A DNA stretch of 64,000 nucleotides from Phialocephala subalpina (taxonomy: Eukaryota; Ascomycota; Leotiomycetes; Helotiales; Mollisiaceae). Where the stretch lies: assembly GCA_900073065.1 (NCBI GenBank), contig FJOG01000072.1, positions 13,306 through 77,305 on the forward strand, in the 5' to 3' direction. Numbering within the stretch: position 1 is the stretch's first letter; each line of letters opens with the position of its first letter. Under the pieces are notes generated by a model. It saw nothing but the letters and a program-made list of their open reading frames with translations, had not been told where the DNA came from and did no database searches. Shown piece after piece: positions 22,738-34,772 of the stretch. The translations under genes and the position numbers were made by a program.

Positions 22738-24033
22738 ATGAAGGTCATACTCGGCGAAGCGCACTCTAACAATCAGGATGTGAGCCCGGAGACAGGGAGG
22801 GAAGATCTGGAAGACAAACTTGAGTCCGACTTCCGGAAAGGCGAACAGCCCGCATTGTGGGCACCAGGCTATCCGAAAGCATGGGGACAGGAAGTTTGGA
22901 AATTCTCAACCGGTCACGGTGATAACAGCACACCGGTCAATGCTGTATCCGCAACGTCAGATGAGAAATTCCTAGCTATCGCGACTGTGGATACAATTGT
23001 GATATTCGAAGTTGATGGCTACAAACTAGCTTCTGTTCTGAAGACTGGTGGTGAGGAAGTCCATACCGTTGAATTTGCGAAGGCTGCAAGAAAAGACGGA
23101 GGATATGTGCTCGCTTCTAGTTATGGTCAAGGATATGCGGAGGCAGACAGGAAAGTGAGAATCTGGCATCTTGACCAAGATTGCAAGGAAGCTTCGACAT
23201 CCAGAAAGGACGACAAAATTATCGTGAAGGGAGACCTCACGACCTTTGCCCCAACAGCATTCAGTCACGACTCAAAAACTCTTCTTTACTTGACGAATCA
23301 TCGAGACGAATGGGGCAACCACCGGGTAGTTGTTGCCATCGATGTTGAGACAGGAAAGGAGAAGTATCAGATGCAAGGCCATACGGACTCGATAATGTGG
23401 ACGGGATTTAGCCCAGATGACGAGTTGATCGCTTCTGCTGCTTGGGATGGATTCCTCAAACTATATTCCAGCAAAGAAGGAAAGCTCATCAGAGATTATG
23501 GTCCAACAGGGGGTCAGAATTGGGCATGTGCCTTCGATGAAGAGGGCAAGAACTTAGTGGTGACTAGAGGCGGCCGCCCTCCAAGTGCGTTTGTTTGGCG
23601 AACAGATGACCCGCGATCTTTTCCTGTATCACTGAAAGGGACGAGCGGATGGCAGAGAGTCATTTCTTACTCTCCTGATGGGGCAAAACTAGCCATTGGA
23701 GCAGCAGATGGACGACTGGTCATCTATGAGACCAAAGCTATGAACTTGATACAAGTCTGGCAACTTGCCGAGGAAAAAGACAGCTACAGGTGGGTCAAGG
23801 AGGTGACAGTCATCGAGTGGCTGGATGGTGGGAAACGAATATGTTGGACACCTATGGATGGTAGCTTGCATGTATATGACTTTGAGAGTAATGTGAAGTG
23901 GAAATGGGGGCCAGGAAAGGATGATTCTTGGAGACCAGGGGCTTGGTTTAATACGCTTGTCGTACTTGAGAGCAATGGCCTCATAGGGAGCAAAGACCAA
24001 GACGGAGCTTTCAGAATCTGGAAATTACCATAG
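22738..24033 (+). CDS. WD40-repeat protein
   Basis: Uninterrupted 431-aa frame starting at ATG. After ~50 hydrophilic residues it consists of beta-propeller blades with recognisable WD repeats: RKVRIWHL, HTDSIMWTGFSPDDELIASAAWDGFLKLY, WQRVISYSPDGAKLAIGAADGRLVIYE and a closing DGAFRIWKLP. (The second blade is given in two adjoining parts: HTDSIMWTGFSPDD, then ELIASAAWDGFLKLY.) Seven blades are plausible. No catalytic or targeting domain is attached, so it is probably a scaffold; I cannot assign an orthologue. Confidence 0.82.
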   Translation: MKVILGEAHSNNQDVSPETGREDLEDKLESDFRKGEQPALWAPGYPKAWGQEVWKFSTGHGDNSTPVNAVSATSDEKFLAIATVDTIVIFEVDGYKLASVLKTGGEEVHTVEFAKAARKDGGYVLASSYGQGYAEADRKVRIWHLDQDCKEASTSRKDDKIIVKGDLTTFAPTAFSHDSKTLLYLTNHRDEWGNHRVVVAIDVETGKEKYQMQGHTDSIMWTGFSPDDELIASAAWDGFLKLYSSKEGKLIRDYGPTGGQNWACAFDEEGKNLVVTRGGRPPSAFVWRTDDPRSFPVSLKGTSGWQRVISYSPDGAKLAIGAADGRLVIYETKAMNLIQVWQLAEEKDSYRWVKEVTVIEWLDGGKRICWTPMDGSLHVYDFESNVKWKWGPGKDDSWRPGAWFNTLVVLESNGLIGSKDQDGAFRIWKLP

Positions 24034-24193
24034 TAGCAGAGTTCGGCAAATGTCAGTATCTCGAGCATGATTGCATTACGCTCCCGATATTACCCTGCCC
24101 CTCCTTCCAGATGTGATGCCTCGTAGCACAGAGTTGATCTGACATCAGGAAAGAGCAGCCTGTCAATATCCCACAAGCAGCATATCACGCCAT

Positions 24194-24566
24194 CTACTTC
24201 TCCTCTCCAGCAACGAAGTTGGGTTCCACGCCATAGGCAGCCAAATCACTCCAACGCTTCTCAAACCCTGCCTCGTTTTCTCCTGCAATCAGCTTCGGAT
24301 GTCCATGTATCCCATATTTGGACAGCCAAACACGCTCCTGCTCTTCACTTGTAGCGAAGTTGGAACGGAGTTTGTGGACGAGTGTATGGGAGTACCGTCG
24401 AAGGAGGAGATCTAGACGCTGTTCTCCGCACCACCAGAGCTATACTTGGCGAAATGAGTCAAGCCTCTAGAGGGGTATGTTCATGGCCATGAGGTATCGG
24501 AGCACAAAACTTGGGTTTCGAGCTGGTAGAAATTTGTTGAATAGGAGTATAAATGGGCGATATGCA
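24194..24566 (-). pseudogene. Broken reading frame of an unrecognised fungal protein
   Basis: Downstream of the SNF2 stop codon, one minus-strand frame reads like real protein (AYRPFILLFNKFLPARNP, FVLRYLMAMNIPL, then LWWCGEQRLDLLLRRYSHTL, HGHPKLIAGENEAGFEKRW) and ends at a normal stop. Two TAG codons 27 nt apart interrupt it, and all three parts are in the same frame. No start codon is visible, and the frame hits another stop at its 5' edge. Either it is a decayed gene, or the TAGs are splice acceptors of a two-exon gene whose donor I could not place. Confidence 0.45.
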
Positions 24567-27500
24567 TCATTCCAGGACAGATTTCAGATACTGCAACTAC
24601 TTCAGCATTGTGATTGGGAGTACGTCAAGCGAAAACATACCTGCAGTGTTCCTAAGCCAATGCCATCCTCTGGCAAAGGTCCTTGGGCGAAAGTCACTTG
24701 GGCCAACATCTTCTTCCGTTTTTGGATGTCGACAATTTGCTGTACTAATGTCAGTGTGGGAATAAAACTGCTGCAAGACGAGCTTACCTCTTCGAACGAA
24801 TCTCGCATCAGGTATCGGATGGTGGTAACGTCACGTTTCTGACCGACTCGGTGGACTCGACATAGGGCTTGCTCTTCGATCATCGGATTCCAGTGAGGCT
24901 CGAGGAGATACGCACGAGAGCCAGCAGTGAGGTCGAGACTATGATGTTCGTCAGTGGTTTGGCATTGTCCGTTCAGGAATGAAACTCACCCAGCACCTCC
25001 ACACGTAATGGACACAAGAATGACACGGACTGAGTTATCACATTGAAAAGATCGCAGAGCTTCGTTTCTTTTGGAGAGAGATGTCTTCCCATCGATTCTA
25101 GTATATGGAATACCCTTGTCATTGAGCATAAGTTGGACGAAATCAAGGGTATTTGTCCAGTAAGAAAATACGACGCTGGAAACATTCATCAGCTGAGTCT
25201 CACTTCAATTTGGAGGGTGATTAATACCTTTTCTCAGTGGCGTTGTGTTTGTGAAGATCTGCCATAAGAGCTTTGATCTTTGTAGACATAAATTCAATCA
25301 TTTGTATCGCATCAATATCCGGAATTGGCGTTACAGGTGCCGAGTTGTCGTCTTGATCAATCCTAAGTGAATGGTCCAATTTCTTTTCACTCTTTATTTG
25401 GAAGACGCACGATTCGCAGATCATTTCGTCGTGATTTGTTTTTTGATTCCGAGTCGCAAGGCCAGATACCGAACCTTCGAGTATGTCCTCAAGCAGATTT
25501 GCGCCGCAGCTCCAGCAACAGGCACTTCCACCTAAAACTTCGCCATCAGGCGGACTAGAAAAATCTCGTGGAGATCGTCCTACCGAAGGACATTGAGCCA
25601 AAAGCACCTGCTTCTCGAAGGTTTGAGCGAGCAGACCATGATTGCAAATCAATCGGAGAATGTTGAGGAGCCAAAGGGCGTTAAAAGTTTTTCCACTTTG
25701 GTTCTCAGAAGAAATCGCTTCCTCGAGGAGTGTTCTTGATTGGGTCTTTGCAAGGTCGTACTTTTCTCTCTCGGCCGCCGTGAAATTGAGATGGTGAACT
25801 TCGTCAACTCTAGGTGGGAGTTGGACCACCGATTTGGTGCGGCTGATGGTGATAGCTCGAACGAGACTCTTGAGTCTAAGGAACCCTTCAGCATTCGCAC
25901 CTTGACGATTCTGCCAAGGTCGTAGTATTTCTTCATCGAACGTTCCTGGGTCAGAGTAAGGGTGGACTCGTAGAAATTTGACAATACTAGCGAAATCAGC
26001 GAGCTTGTTTTGGATTGGAGTTCCTGTGATTGCCCAACGCCTCGTCGAACGAAGAGCGCAACAAGCTCGAGCCAAGTCACTTCGTGGGTTCTGGATCGTA
26101 TGGGCTGTTGAAGTCAGTGGATCGGAGCTTCACCAATTCCTCGATTGATTAACAGACCTTCATCTAGGATGACACGATGCCAATTCAAGGAGAAGATAGA
26201 ATGCTTATTGACCGATGCCTCGCTATGCTTTCGCCAGATTGCAGAGACGGTATGGTATGTAGTGATAATGACATCGTATCGGTCTAAAACTTGAACGTCC
26301 GTTCTTTTTTGTCCGTGGTAGACGTGCGTTTTCAAAGTCTCATGTCGAAGGTGCCTACAAAGTATTAGCATTCATAACCCTTGATGCGAGACCGTTTCGC
26401 GGAGGAGCGCGAGAGCACTGACATCGAAAATTGGTTTTGCCATGCTTGTATTACTGTGCTTTGGTTAATGAATGAAAATCTGCTGCAGTTATCCAACTTA
26501 CATGCTGGAGGTACAACTAAAAGAGTAGTCTTCATGGGGGGTTTCGTGTAGCCAAAGTCTATGGAAGCTCCAAGATCAGGATGGGCCTGATTCGTGGCAA
26601 TTAAGGATATCATGCTCAGAGTCTTGCCCAGCCCCATATCATCTGCCAATAGGCCTCCTCGAAAGTCTGGAGGCACCTCGTCAGAGGCCTGACCGCTGAC
26701 GTTATTAATATATCTGTATTGATGTTAGGGTGGTGGTCCCAGAACAGCTTAAAGATCTTACTTGAAGCGCCCCAGTCTGTCGAGTTGCCGGCTCCAAACA
26801 TCACGAGTGCCTTCCAAGTAACCCCATCCTTGCTCTCGACGCATCATGAATGTGAGAGCCTGCTTTTGATGTCTATACTATTGTCAGTCTTTTGCATGAT
26901 AAGTCCTGGAAACAAGACTTACCGGAATAGCGGTGTTTTGACAATCTCAGGTGCCTCTGTTTCTGGTAGTGGAACATCGTCCTCCATCAATTGTGCAAGC
27001 AAGTCAGGTCCGACTTGTAATCGTTCGATTTCCAAGTCTCCAGGAGTCGAGTCGAAGAAATTCGTCATCATAACCTCTCCCGAGTCTGACGGTATAATAT
27101 GCGGGTTCCTGTACGGAACATTTCGTTCACATCCAATTGGATCTTGCAGATACATCTTGTACCTCGACAGGTACGCCCCAATGTTCTCCTCAAGCCCTGA
27201 TGGGCCGAATAGGAGTATGTTCAAGAGCCATGACTGTGACGGCTTGCCACGGCGTCTGCCAGGCCGGACAGAACCTTTCCCAGTGTTGAATTCTAGCTTC
27301 GAATGACAGTATAGCTGCGTCTGCAGTTCTGGTACGCCTCCAAATTCTCCAATTATTCGTGCTGATAGTGGGCATAGTATATCGAAATCGATCTGTCTGC
27401 CATCAAATGTGGAGGAAAGGTGGCTGGGACCGTGGAAATGGACGGGAATGTTTTTCGAATTGGGGCTCAATCCACAGCTGAGTCTCGTGGGGATATTGCA

Positions 27501-27833
27501 CAGCTGTTTATCTTCAGTCAGCAGCCATATAACATAGAATTAGGTAGTAGACGGTAGGTCACCAACCATTCCATAGCAGCATTCCGAGTTTCTCTGCTCA
27601 TTGTCGTCGATGGTAGAAGCAGAGCATGGAAGGACAGCCTGTTCGTAGACAGGCGTAGATCCATCGTGATGGTATGCGTCTGATGCCGGCAGACTGTCAT
27701 GAGAGCCCACCAGAGAGAGGGTTGGTTGTGTGTGGGATGCTGTCGTTGAGGGTTGTGCAGCTTCAATTTGGTGGTTGAGTCGTCGACGCTTGGCTGGCGG
27801 AGCGGTGTCAGTCCGCACGTTCATCGCAACCAT
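24567..27833 (-). CDS. SNF2-family helicase-like ATPase (Rad5/SMARCA3-like)
   Basis: Eleven exons (27833-27567, 27503-26923, 26872-26762, 26713-26502, 26453-26423, 26354-26158, 26104-25228, 25175-24990, 24938-24788, 24739-24641, 24590-24567) give 822 aa; every phase fits. Motifs: Walker A DDMGLGKT (Lys261), DEAH box (376-379, split by an intron), SAT-equivalent TGTPIQNK, helicase C motif TCGGAGLDL and QALCRVHRVGQKR (755-767). Between the halves, where Rad5-type proteins carry a RING, only CWSC...CESC pairs ~35 residues apart are visible, so a full C3HC4 RING is missing. The first intron uses a weak GTTGGT donor. The start is the first ATG; the upstream frame is open but lacks ATG. A nuclear role in chromatin remodelling or repair is inferred from the family. 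Confidence 0.9.
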
Positions 27834-28121
27834 CGATCCTTCATGATCAAACAACCCCAATTTCTCTTTACAAGCCGAAACCCTCAGAATACCACTTTTG
27901 AAGATGGTTTGGAAGGTTCCACAGTCAAACGGTAAGATTGATGTCCAGAACGTCGCTTCGACGTGTCCCAACTCAGCCCACAGTGTGGTGCATGGGGCAA
28001 ACGGGACGCCTCGCAGAAAGCCTATTACGGCCCTTTGGGCCACAGCCTCGTTGCCGATTTTCCTTCTTCTCTCTAACTCTCTGAATTTTCGTGTCGTTGA
28101 TGATCAATACTGCTCTCCCCC
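27834..28121. promoter_or_regulatory. Compact divergent promoter, SNF2 / NACHT genes
   Basis: Only 288 bp separate the two start codons, so both transcripts must initiate from the same interval. No clear TATA box. Confidence 0.5.
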
Positions 28122-31100
28122 ATGGCGAACCCCCAGAATGTCATCGCGGACGCGTTTAAGAAGCTCAAACGCTCTATATCCGAGGACGATGCACACAACT
28201 TTGCGTCAACAGAGCTGAATGACATCTGGTCAGCGGTCAAAGATATTGACAGCAAGCAGAGGAAGCGACGGTCGGCTCAGAACTTACGTCGTGTCGAGCC
28301 TTTGCTACGCGGGATTGAGAAGTACACCAAGGTAATCGAAGTCCTATGCAACGGAACGCCTTACATGCCATATGTTTGGGTTTGTCCCCCCATCTACTTT
28401 AGGTATTGGAAGCTTATTCATCTCAGGCTCCGATCAAACTGATGCTTGAGGTACAGTTCTTATGTTTCAGCTACGAAGTTGATCGTGCTCATTTTGCGAC
28501 TAGATTGCAAGTCACCACCGCGACGTCTTCGAAGCATTGCTCTCAGCCTATGCAGACATTGGGGCTGCCCTACCGCGTTTCGATCGCTACCAGGCTGCTT
28601 TCAATGACAACCTAGAGTTCCAGCATGCACTCGCTGCAGTATACTCCGGTATCCTTGATTTTCATCAGCGCGCATACAAGTTCTTTCGACGAAGAGCATG
28701 GCATGTTATCTTTCTCTCCCTGTGGAAGGATTTTGGAAGCCGGTTCGATTCGATCATCCAGTCGTTGAAGAAACAACGGGACTTCCTTGACATCGAGGCC
28801 GCTTCTTTTGATATCGTCGAAGCGAAAGATTCACGCATGAAATTGCAGGACGAGATCCGACGCAGTCAGAGGCGTGAGCAGGAAACGGTTGAAGAGAGTG
28901 AGAGGAATGCAAGAACCAATCAGTTACAGCATTCGATCACGTGGCTCTCAGCCGACGAGAAGATACAGGAGACGGTTTATGAGAGGACATCAAGACGACG
29001 GCATGACAAGACATGCGAGTGGATATTGAACGAACCCCGCTGGAAGAATTGGATCAAGGATGATTCCAGAAACCCGTCACTTTGGCTGGATGGAAAGCCA
29101 GGGTCAGGTGAGTCTTCTCAAAACCTCCTTGCCGAACAAGTCTCATTTCTGATGTCAACAAGGCAAGAGTGTAATGTGCTCGTTCATCGTTCAAACACTT
29201 ACTACCACACTTGACTTGACTACCTGCTATTACTTCTGCAGCAGTCAGGACACTGAAAACATATGCCACCAAATCCTAGCAATTATTGTACTTCAGATTA
29301 TCCGGCAACATCCCGAGGTCTGCACGCTCATCGCAAACGAATACGTTTATCGTGGATCCACTTGCGGGATGGTTCAACTGAGAAGTTTAGTGCCACAGCT
29401 GCTAGAGGTTGTTGGGTATACGAGGATTATCGTCGACGGCATCGATGAATGTTCAAAGGACGACCAGAAAACAATACTCAAAGAACTACAGTCTATCTGC
29501 GTGAGCCCAACTACACATTGCAAGATCCTATTCTCGAGTCGAAGAGAGGTTCATATTCGTGAAAAATTATCTAGCCAGCCTCAAGTCTCGTTGGATGGAC
29601 GCCAAGAAGTCGATTTTGATATTCGGTCATTCATCAAGTACAAAGTTACAAAACTCCGGACATCTGATAAGGATCTGCTGGATAGGGTCGAGAGTATCTT
29701 AGTGGAAAAGGCAGATGGTATGTAGATCGAGTTGAAGAGTGTAAGAAAGGAACTAACGCCTGCACAGGCATGTTCTTATGGGTTCGTCTAGTGGTCGACG
29801 AGCTCAAGCATTGCTACAGCGATGCAGCTATGGAAACAACTGCCACAAGTCTTCCCAAGGGCCTCAAAGCAGCGTAAGAAACCCGTGTGGTGATTATAGA
29901 ACACCTTGCTGACAGATCGATAGGTACGGGCGTATTCTTGACCGGATCATGGACTCAAATAACTCCCGAAATGCTAGATTCCTGGCTATTCGAATACTTG
30001 GATGGATGGCATGTTCTTACAGGACATTAAAAATCTACGAGCTACTGGACGGGCTCGCTTTTGATTCTTCGAACACAACACTCAGTGCCAAGACCAAAGT
30101 CCGAAGGGACATTCTGGACCTCTGCCGACCGCTTATCGAAGACGGACCTTCCAGTACTGTGGATTTTGTACATTTCTCTGCCAAAGAGTACGTTTCCTTC
30201 CTGAATGCTGCAACATAATGTACACTGCTAACTATGGTAGGTATCTCCTTGAAGAAGAATTCCACGGCGAACGCCCCTTTATATGGCGGGAGAATGCTCA
30301 TCTGGATATCGCCTTCTCCTGCACAGCCGTCCTCAACTCGTGCTTTATTTTACTCCCAACGCTATCCACAGACTCCGAACGAGCAGCAATCATCGTCCGT
30401 GGATTTCATGGTCTCCTAGTATACGCGGATAAGTTCTGGCACAAGCATATCCAGGAGTATTGCGGTGTACTGATCCGACAGCAGCGACAGTTTTCCCCAG
30501 AATTACTTTCCCAACTGTGCCTCCTACTCAGGTTTACTAAGTCAGGTGGTCAAGCTCTTCAAACGTCCACGCGGGAATCAGAGGATGATAAGACAGAAGA
30601 AGCAAGGCTTGAAGTGTTGAGATGCGTGCCGGATGTGCAAATGCTGCTTTCAAATGTTATCAGGTTCAGAGCAATAGTGGAGAAGGAGGATACTTCAGAA
30701 AGCTCTCCCGAGAGTAAGTTCCTACTGCACTTCCACCTACGACAGATCGCTGACGATGAGCAGAAATATCGTTAGACCAGTGTAATTTGGATCCAACGCA
30801 TTTCAGCACAGTCCGGTATCATTACCACAAGATTTCCGAGTCCCTGTTAGACAATGCGACCTCGAATACCTTCTCAGGAATCAATCAGAAAGAGCTCGAG
30901 AGCTTTCAAGCCACATATAGTGCCTCGGCCTTTGTGTGCCGTTACACGCATTGTGTCTTCAATGCCGATGGCTTCGAAACAGCCGCTCGAAGAGCGAAGC
31001 ATGAGTCCCAGCACCAACGCCGATTCCGATGTGCACATTCTTCGTGCTTCGCTTTCGAGACAGGACTCGCATCTCGAAGCCAACTAAACAAACACAACGA

Positions 31101-31903
31101 AAGGTACCATCCTGCTATCGTGAAAGGCCCAAGTCTTGCAGAAAGTCTCGGTACTCAATCTCCTTCAAAACCCCCACCTGCACGATACTCTGATCTGCCA
31201 ACTCTTAGGGAGGTGCAAGCGATGAGGATGCAATCCAGTGGCGTTTCTGATGTCGCCAAATCAACTGCTAGCTTATCAGCACAAGCTCAGCACTACCAGG
31301 TAGGACTATAGTCTATTTCAATCTAGCAGATTGTCTTTTTTATTGAGCTCTACTAACACTTATATCATCAACAGCAGTTTATAATGGCTCAGAAAATGGC
31401 GATGCAACAACAAGCAAATGCTCAAGCTCAAGCTAGGAATAGCTCCCAAGGTCAACCAAATCAGATGAACCTACAGCAAGCCCACTACGCTCCTGATGAC
31501 CATGGCCTATTTGGACTACGGTTTGATGGTGTCGGTGCTCCATCTCGGCCTCCTTCACGAACAAGCCGCAGCGAATCACCTCTTGGTAAGATCATAGACT
31601 TGAGTGCGGAGCACGCAGCTGGTAGGTATATCCTCTGCTACCTCTTTACATGCCGCTGACATATATCTATCAGCCCATCCTAGCATGTCCACCAACTATG
31701 ATTACGAAATGCAACGGGTACTTGCAGCCTACACCGCCGAAGCTGGGATTGTACCTCAAGAAACAGGAATCACAGGCATGGATCAGGTTTACTTCGGACC
31801 CTCGACACGCCAGCAGAACGAATATGAGCAAAATACGAGGAGAAGACAACCCAGCTTTCCTCACGAGCAAAGGCACAATAACGCACAATGGCACGCCAAA
31901 TGA
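28122..31903 (+). CDS. NACHT (NLR-like) STAND NTPase with C-terminal C2H2 fingers
   Basis: Ten exons (28122-28379, 28427-28450, 28504-29107, 29163-29717, 29768-29873, 29924-30187, 30241-30713, 30764-31299, 31375-31621, 31674-31903) give 1098 aa. Residues ~1-240 are the helical N-terminal domain common in fungal NLRs (APIKLMLEIASHH, ALPRFDRYQ, FFRRRAW), possibly a cell-death effector or its regulator. The NTPase has Walker A GKPGSGKS (291-298, split by an intron) and Walker B RIIVDGIDEC (383-392), then FSSRREV and winged-helix sequence with VDFVHFSAKEYLLEE. No ankyrin, WD40 or TPR repeats follow. Instead two C2H2 fingers (Cys820/Cys825/His841/His845 and Cys851/Cys856/His872/His877) and a Gln/Ala-rich tail end the protein. 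Fungal NLRs take part in non-self recognition; what this one senses is unknown. Confidence 0.88.
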
Positions 31904-32116
31904 CTTGGGGTATGAGTTGTAGACAGAGGTACTAGCAAAAGGAAAGGTCGGAACAAATAGACCTGGGTGAAAGTAGTATCAACTTGAATACTCTGCCTTC
32001 CCAGGTAGGAACGAACTTTCAAACATTCTCACTTGAGTCTGAATACATCACTTGAAAGCAACAACACTAGAACCGACTTCGTTCTACCGTTCTCATTCCT
32101 ACATTGACTTCGATGC

Positions 32117-34772
32117 TTAACCACTCCAACTCCCCGGCCCAAATGTATCCCCCTTCGCCACCTTCCTCCGCACCGCCGTCTCCAAATAATCCAACGTCCC
32201 CGCCGGTGCCCTATTCCCCCACCAATCCGGAAACGTCGTCGTCGTCAAATTCAGCGCCGCAATAATCAAAATCGTACAAATCGCCAACCCAACATCCAAC
32301 CCCGCACTCGTAATATAATTAAACCGCATCCACCACCCTCTGTACCTATTCCTGATGAACTTCTGGAACACGAATCCCACCATACACCAAGTCAAATAAC
32401 TCAACGGCGTAGCAGGAGGAAGTTGTATCATGCCGCCGAAGAAGATCGGTGCGCTGAAGAACTGGATCTTGGAGCGGGGGAACATCCTCGCACCGGTATA
32501 GATCAGGAATGGGGTTAGTGCGCCAGCGAGCCAGAACCATTGGAGACCGGCGTAGATTGCGTCTCCGGAGAAGATACGTTTCGGTCCGATGAGGCCGAAG
32601 ATGACGGAGGCGTTGAAGAAGACGCGGCCGTTGGGACAGGTGAAGTTATTCGCTTGTCCACTCTTACAGATATCGGAAATATGTCCCAACGCCCACTCCA
32701 TGACGGCAAGTTGTACGAAACAAGACCAAAGGGTAGCAACAACTTGACCGAAGAACGTTACTCGTTGAGGGATCTTGAGATAATGACCGAGCTTAAGATC
32801 GGAGAGGAAAGCATGAGCTTGGTTCATAGTGATATAGCCGTATGTTTTGAAGAGCATCATGGCGACGGGACGACCGGGCTGCATGTATCCGATTATATAT
32901 TCTGTAAACACGTTGAGTCCGAGGTGGATATTTGTTGTTGCGTAGATGATTCCGATGGGGATTGTCCAAACGATGGAGATGAGGAGACCGATGATCAAAG
33001 CCCACCAGGAGAGGTGGGTTGGGTAGGCACAGACGGTGGCGAATGAGAGTCCGACCATGATGAGGAAGAATGCGCCGTACCACCATCCTGGGACTGACTT
33101 GTATTTTCGCATCATCTTGGTGTGGTTGTCGTCGATTGCGCCGCGGACGGCGCGGGCTTGGACCCAGATTTCTTGGCTGTGGAAGAGGATTGTGTGGAAG
33201 ATGACCGCTGCTATGGAGGCGAATGCTAGGCCGTAAGAGAGGGCGAAGGTGGTTGAGAGGAAGAGGGGTGAGTATTGCTGAGAGTGTTAGCGAAGAATAT
33301 GAGATGGACGTAGAGACTCACGTTGTACTTTGCTTCATCCAATGTATACTCCGGCGTTAAGATCTTGCTGACATTGTATTGCTTGCCAGTGTTGTCGTAG
33401 CTGTTTGAATCTGAAATTGGAAGGTACTCGGCGAACCAGTGACCGCTGAAATGCAAATCCGAAGTGACAATCCAGAACCAGAAGACTGTTCCGAATAAGG
33501 TGCTGGCGATGGCGAACCAGGGTGGGATGAGGGGAGATCGAAGGTTGTAGCCTGTGATTTGTGTCCACTGCGAGGGCGTTCGCGTTACCAGATTGAAGAA
33601 GGGGGCGATGGGGAATGGAACATACGTCAAAGGTTATCGGGATGAGAGAGATCCCTGTCCATCCTCCGAAAATCTGGTTGATGACTGGACTTTTCGGTCT
33701 AATCCACGTGACGAAAGCGAAGACACTCAGGAACTTTGCGACTAATCAAAGGGCTAACTCCAGAGCCCTTCAAGGATATGGAGCAGTACTCACTGTAGCC
33801 AGGAAACCAATACCAAATAAATGATCCAATGAAAACATACAAGAACCAGCGATATCTAGCGATAGACCACCCATTTGACTTCGCCGGATTAGTCTTGCTA
33901 TGATCATGCAAAGCATAGATGAAAGCAGTATTAACAAGAGTCTGTGGCCAAATCATCGCAGCCGGTTCAACGAGATACCTCCTCATAAGTCCAGCAATAC
34001 CGAACCCCACACATTGCGTTGTGATCGCGAGCAAGATATTGAACCCCCATCCAAAGTTCTGGCCATAGAACCCTCGTTGCGCAACGAGCGTGTCCGTGAA
34101 ATAACCGACACCGGTACCAAACACTGCGTTGGCCATGATGACGATCAAGCCGTGTTCCTTGAGGTTGAAGGGTCCCGGATTGAGGCTCCACCGTACGCCG
34201 AAAGTGTTGAACGTTCTTGATGGCATGATCCATGTCCAGCCAACGCCGAGAGGGTATGCGACGAGTTGGACGACGATGGATGTGATTGTGAGGGTTGGTG
34301 CTCTAAGCGAGAAGAGGGAGTTGAGACCCGATGCGATAGTGTTCAGGAGCATACCGATGACCCAGGCGCGGATGGTGTTCGCTGGAAGTTCTTCATCGTA
34401 GTTTCGAACAGCTGCTCGGACCTGAGATCGTCAGTAAAATGCTTGAGGATATACAGGCAGACGTACTTCAGGGTATGGTGAGTTCTCAAAGACCTCGTCG
34501 TACAATTTGCCCTCTGCGTTCGGGTCTCGAGCATTAACAGCTTCGTCGATGTCGTCAAGTTGGCTGTCATCCAAGTTTGGATCCCATCTGTGTGCCTTCT
34601 CAAAGACAGACAGCTTTCTGTTTGCTTCTGCTTCTTGGATGTCATTCGAACTTGACTTTCCAGTGTCCTTCTCGATCATGTCCGAGAAACCATGACTGGG
34701 ACTCGGATGAATATCGATTCCATCAATAGCATCTGCGTTCTGCGGACGCAATTGCTTCAGTAGACCGGCCAT
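32117..34772 (-). CDS. OPT-family oligopeptide transporter
   Basis: Five exons (34772-34467, 34421-33794, 33741-33626, 33567-33322, 33277-32117; introns 44-58 nt) give 818 aa. A hydrophilic acidic N terminus (~100 residues) precedes about 14-16 membrane spans. OPT signatures: SLNPGPFNLKEHGLI (NPG motif), YMQPGRPVAMMLFKTYGY and HYLKIPQR (the KIPPR-type motif, here with Gln). Proton-coupled import of tetra/pentapeptides, glutathione or metal chelates across the plasma membrane is the family role; the substrate is not predictable. It ends with SGPGSWSG-like polar residues. Confidence 0.92.

Noticed and set aside
32540..33046. 168-codon frame opposite the OPT transporter
   Set aside because: Antisense shadow of a conserved coding region, with no independent support.
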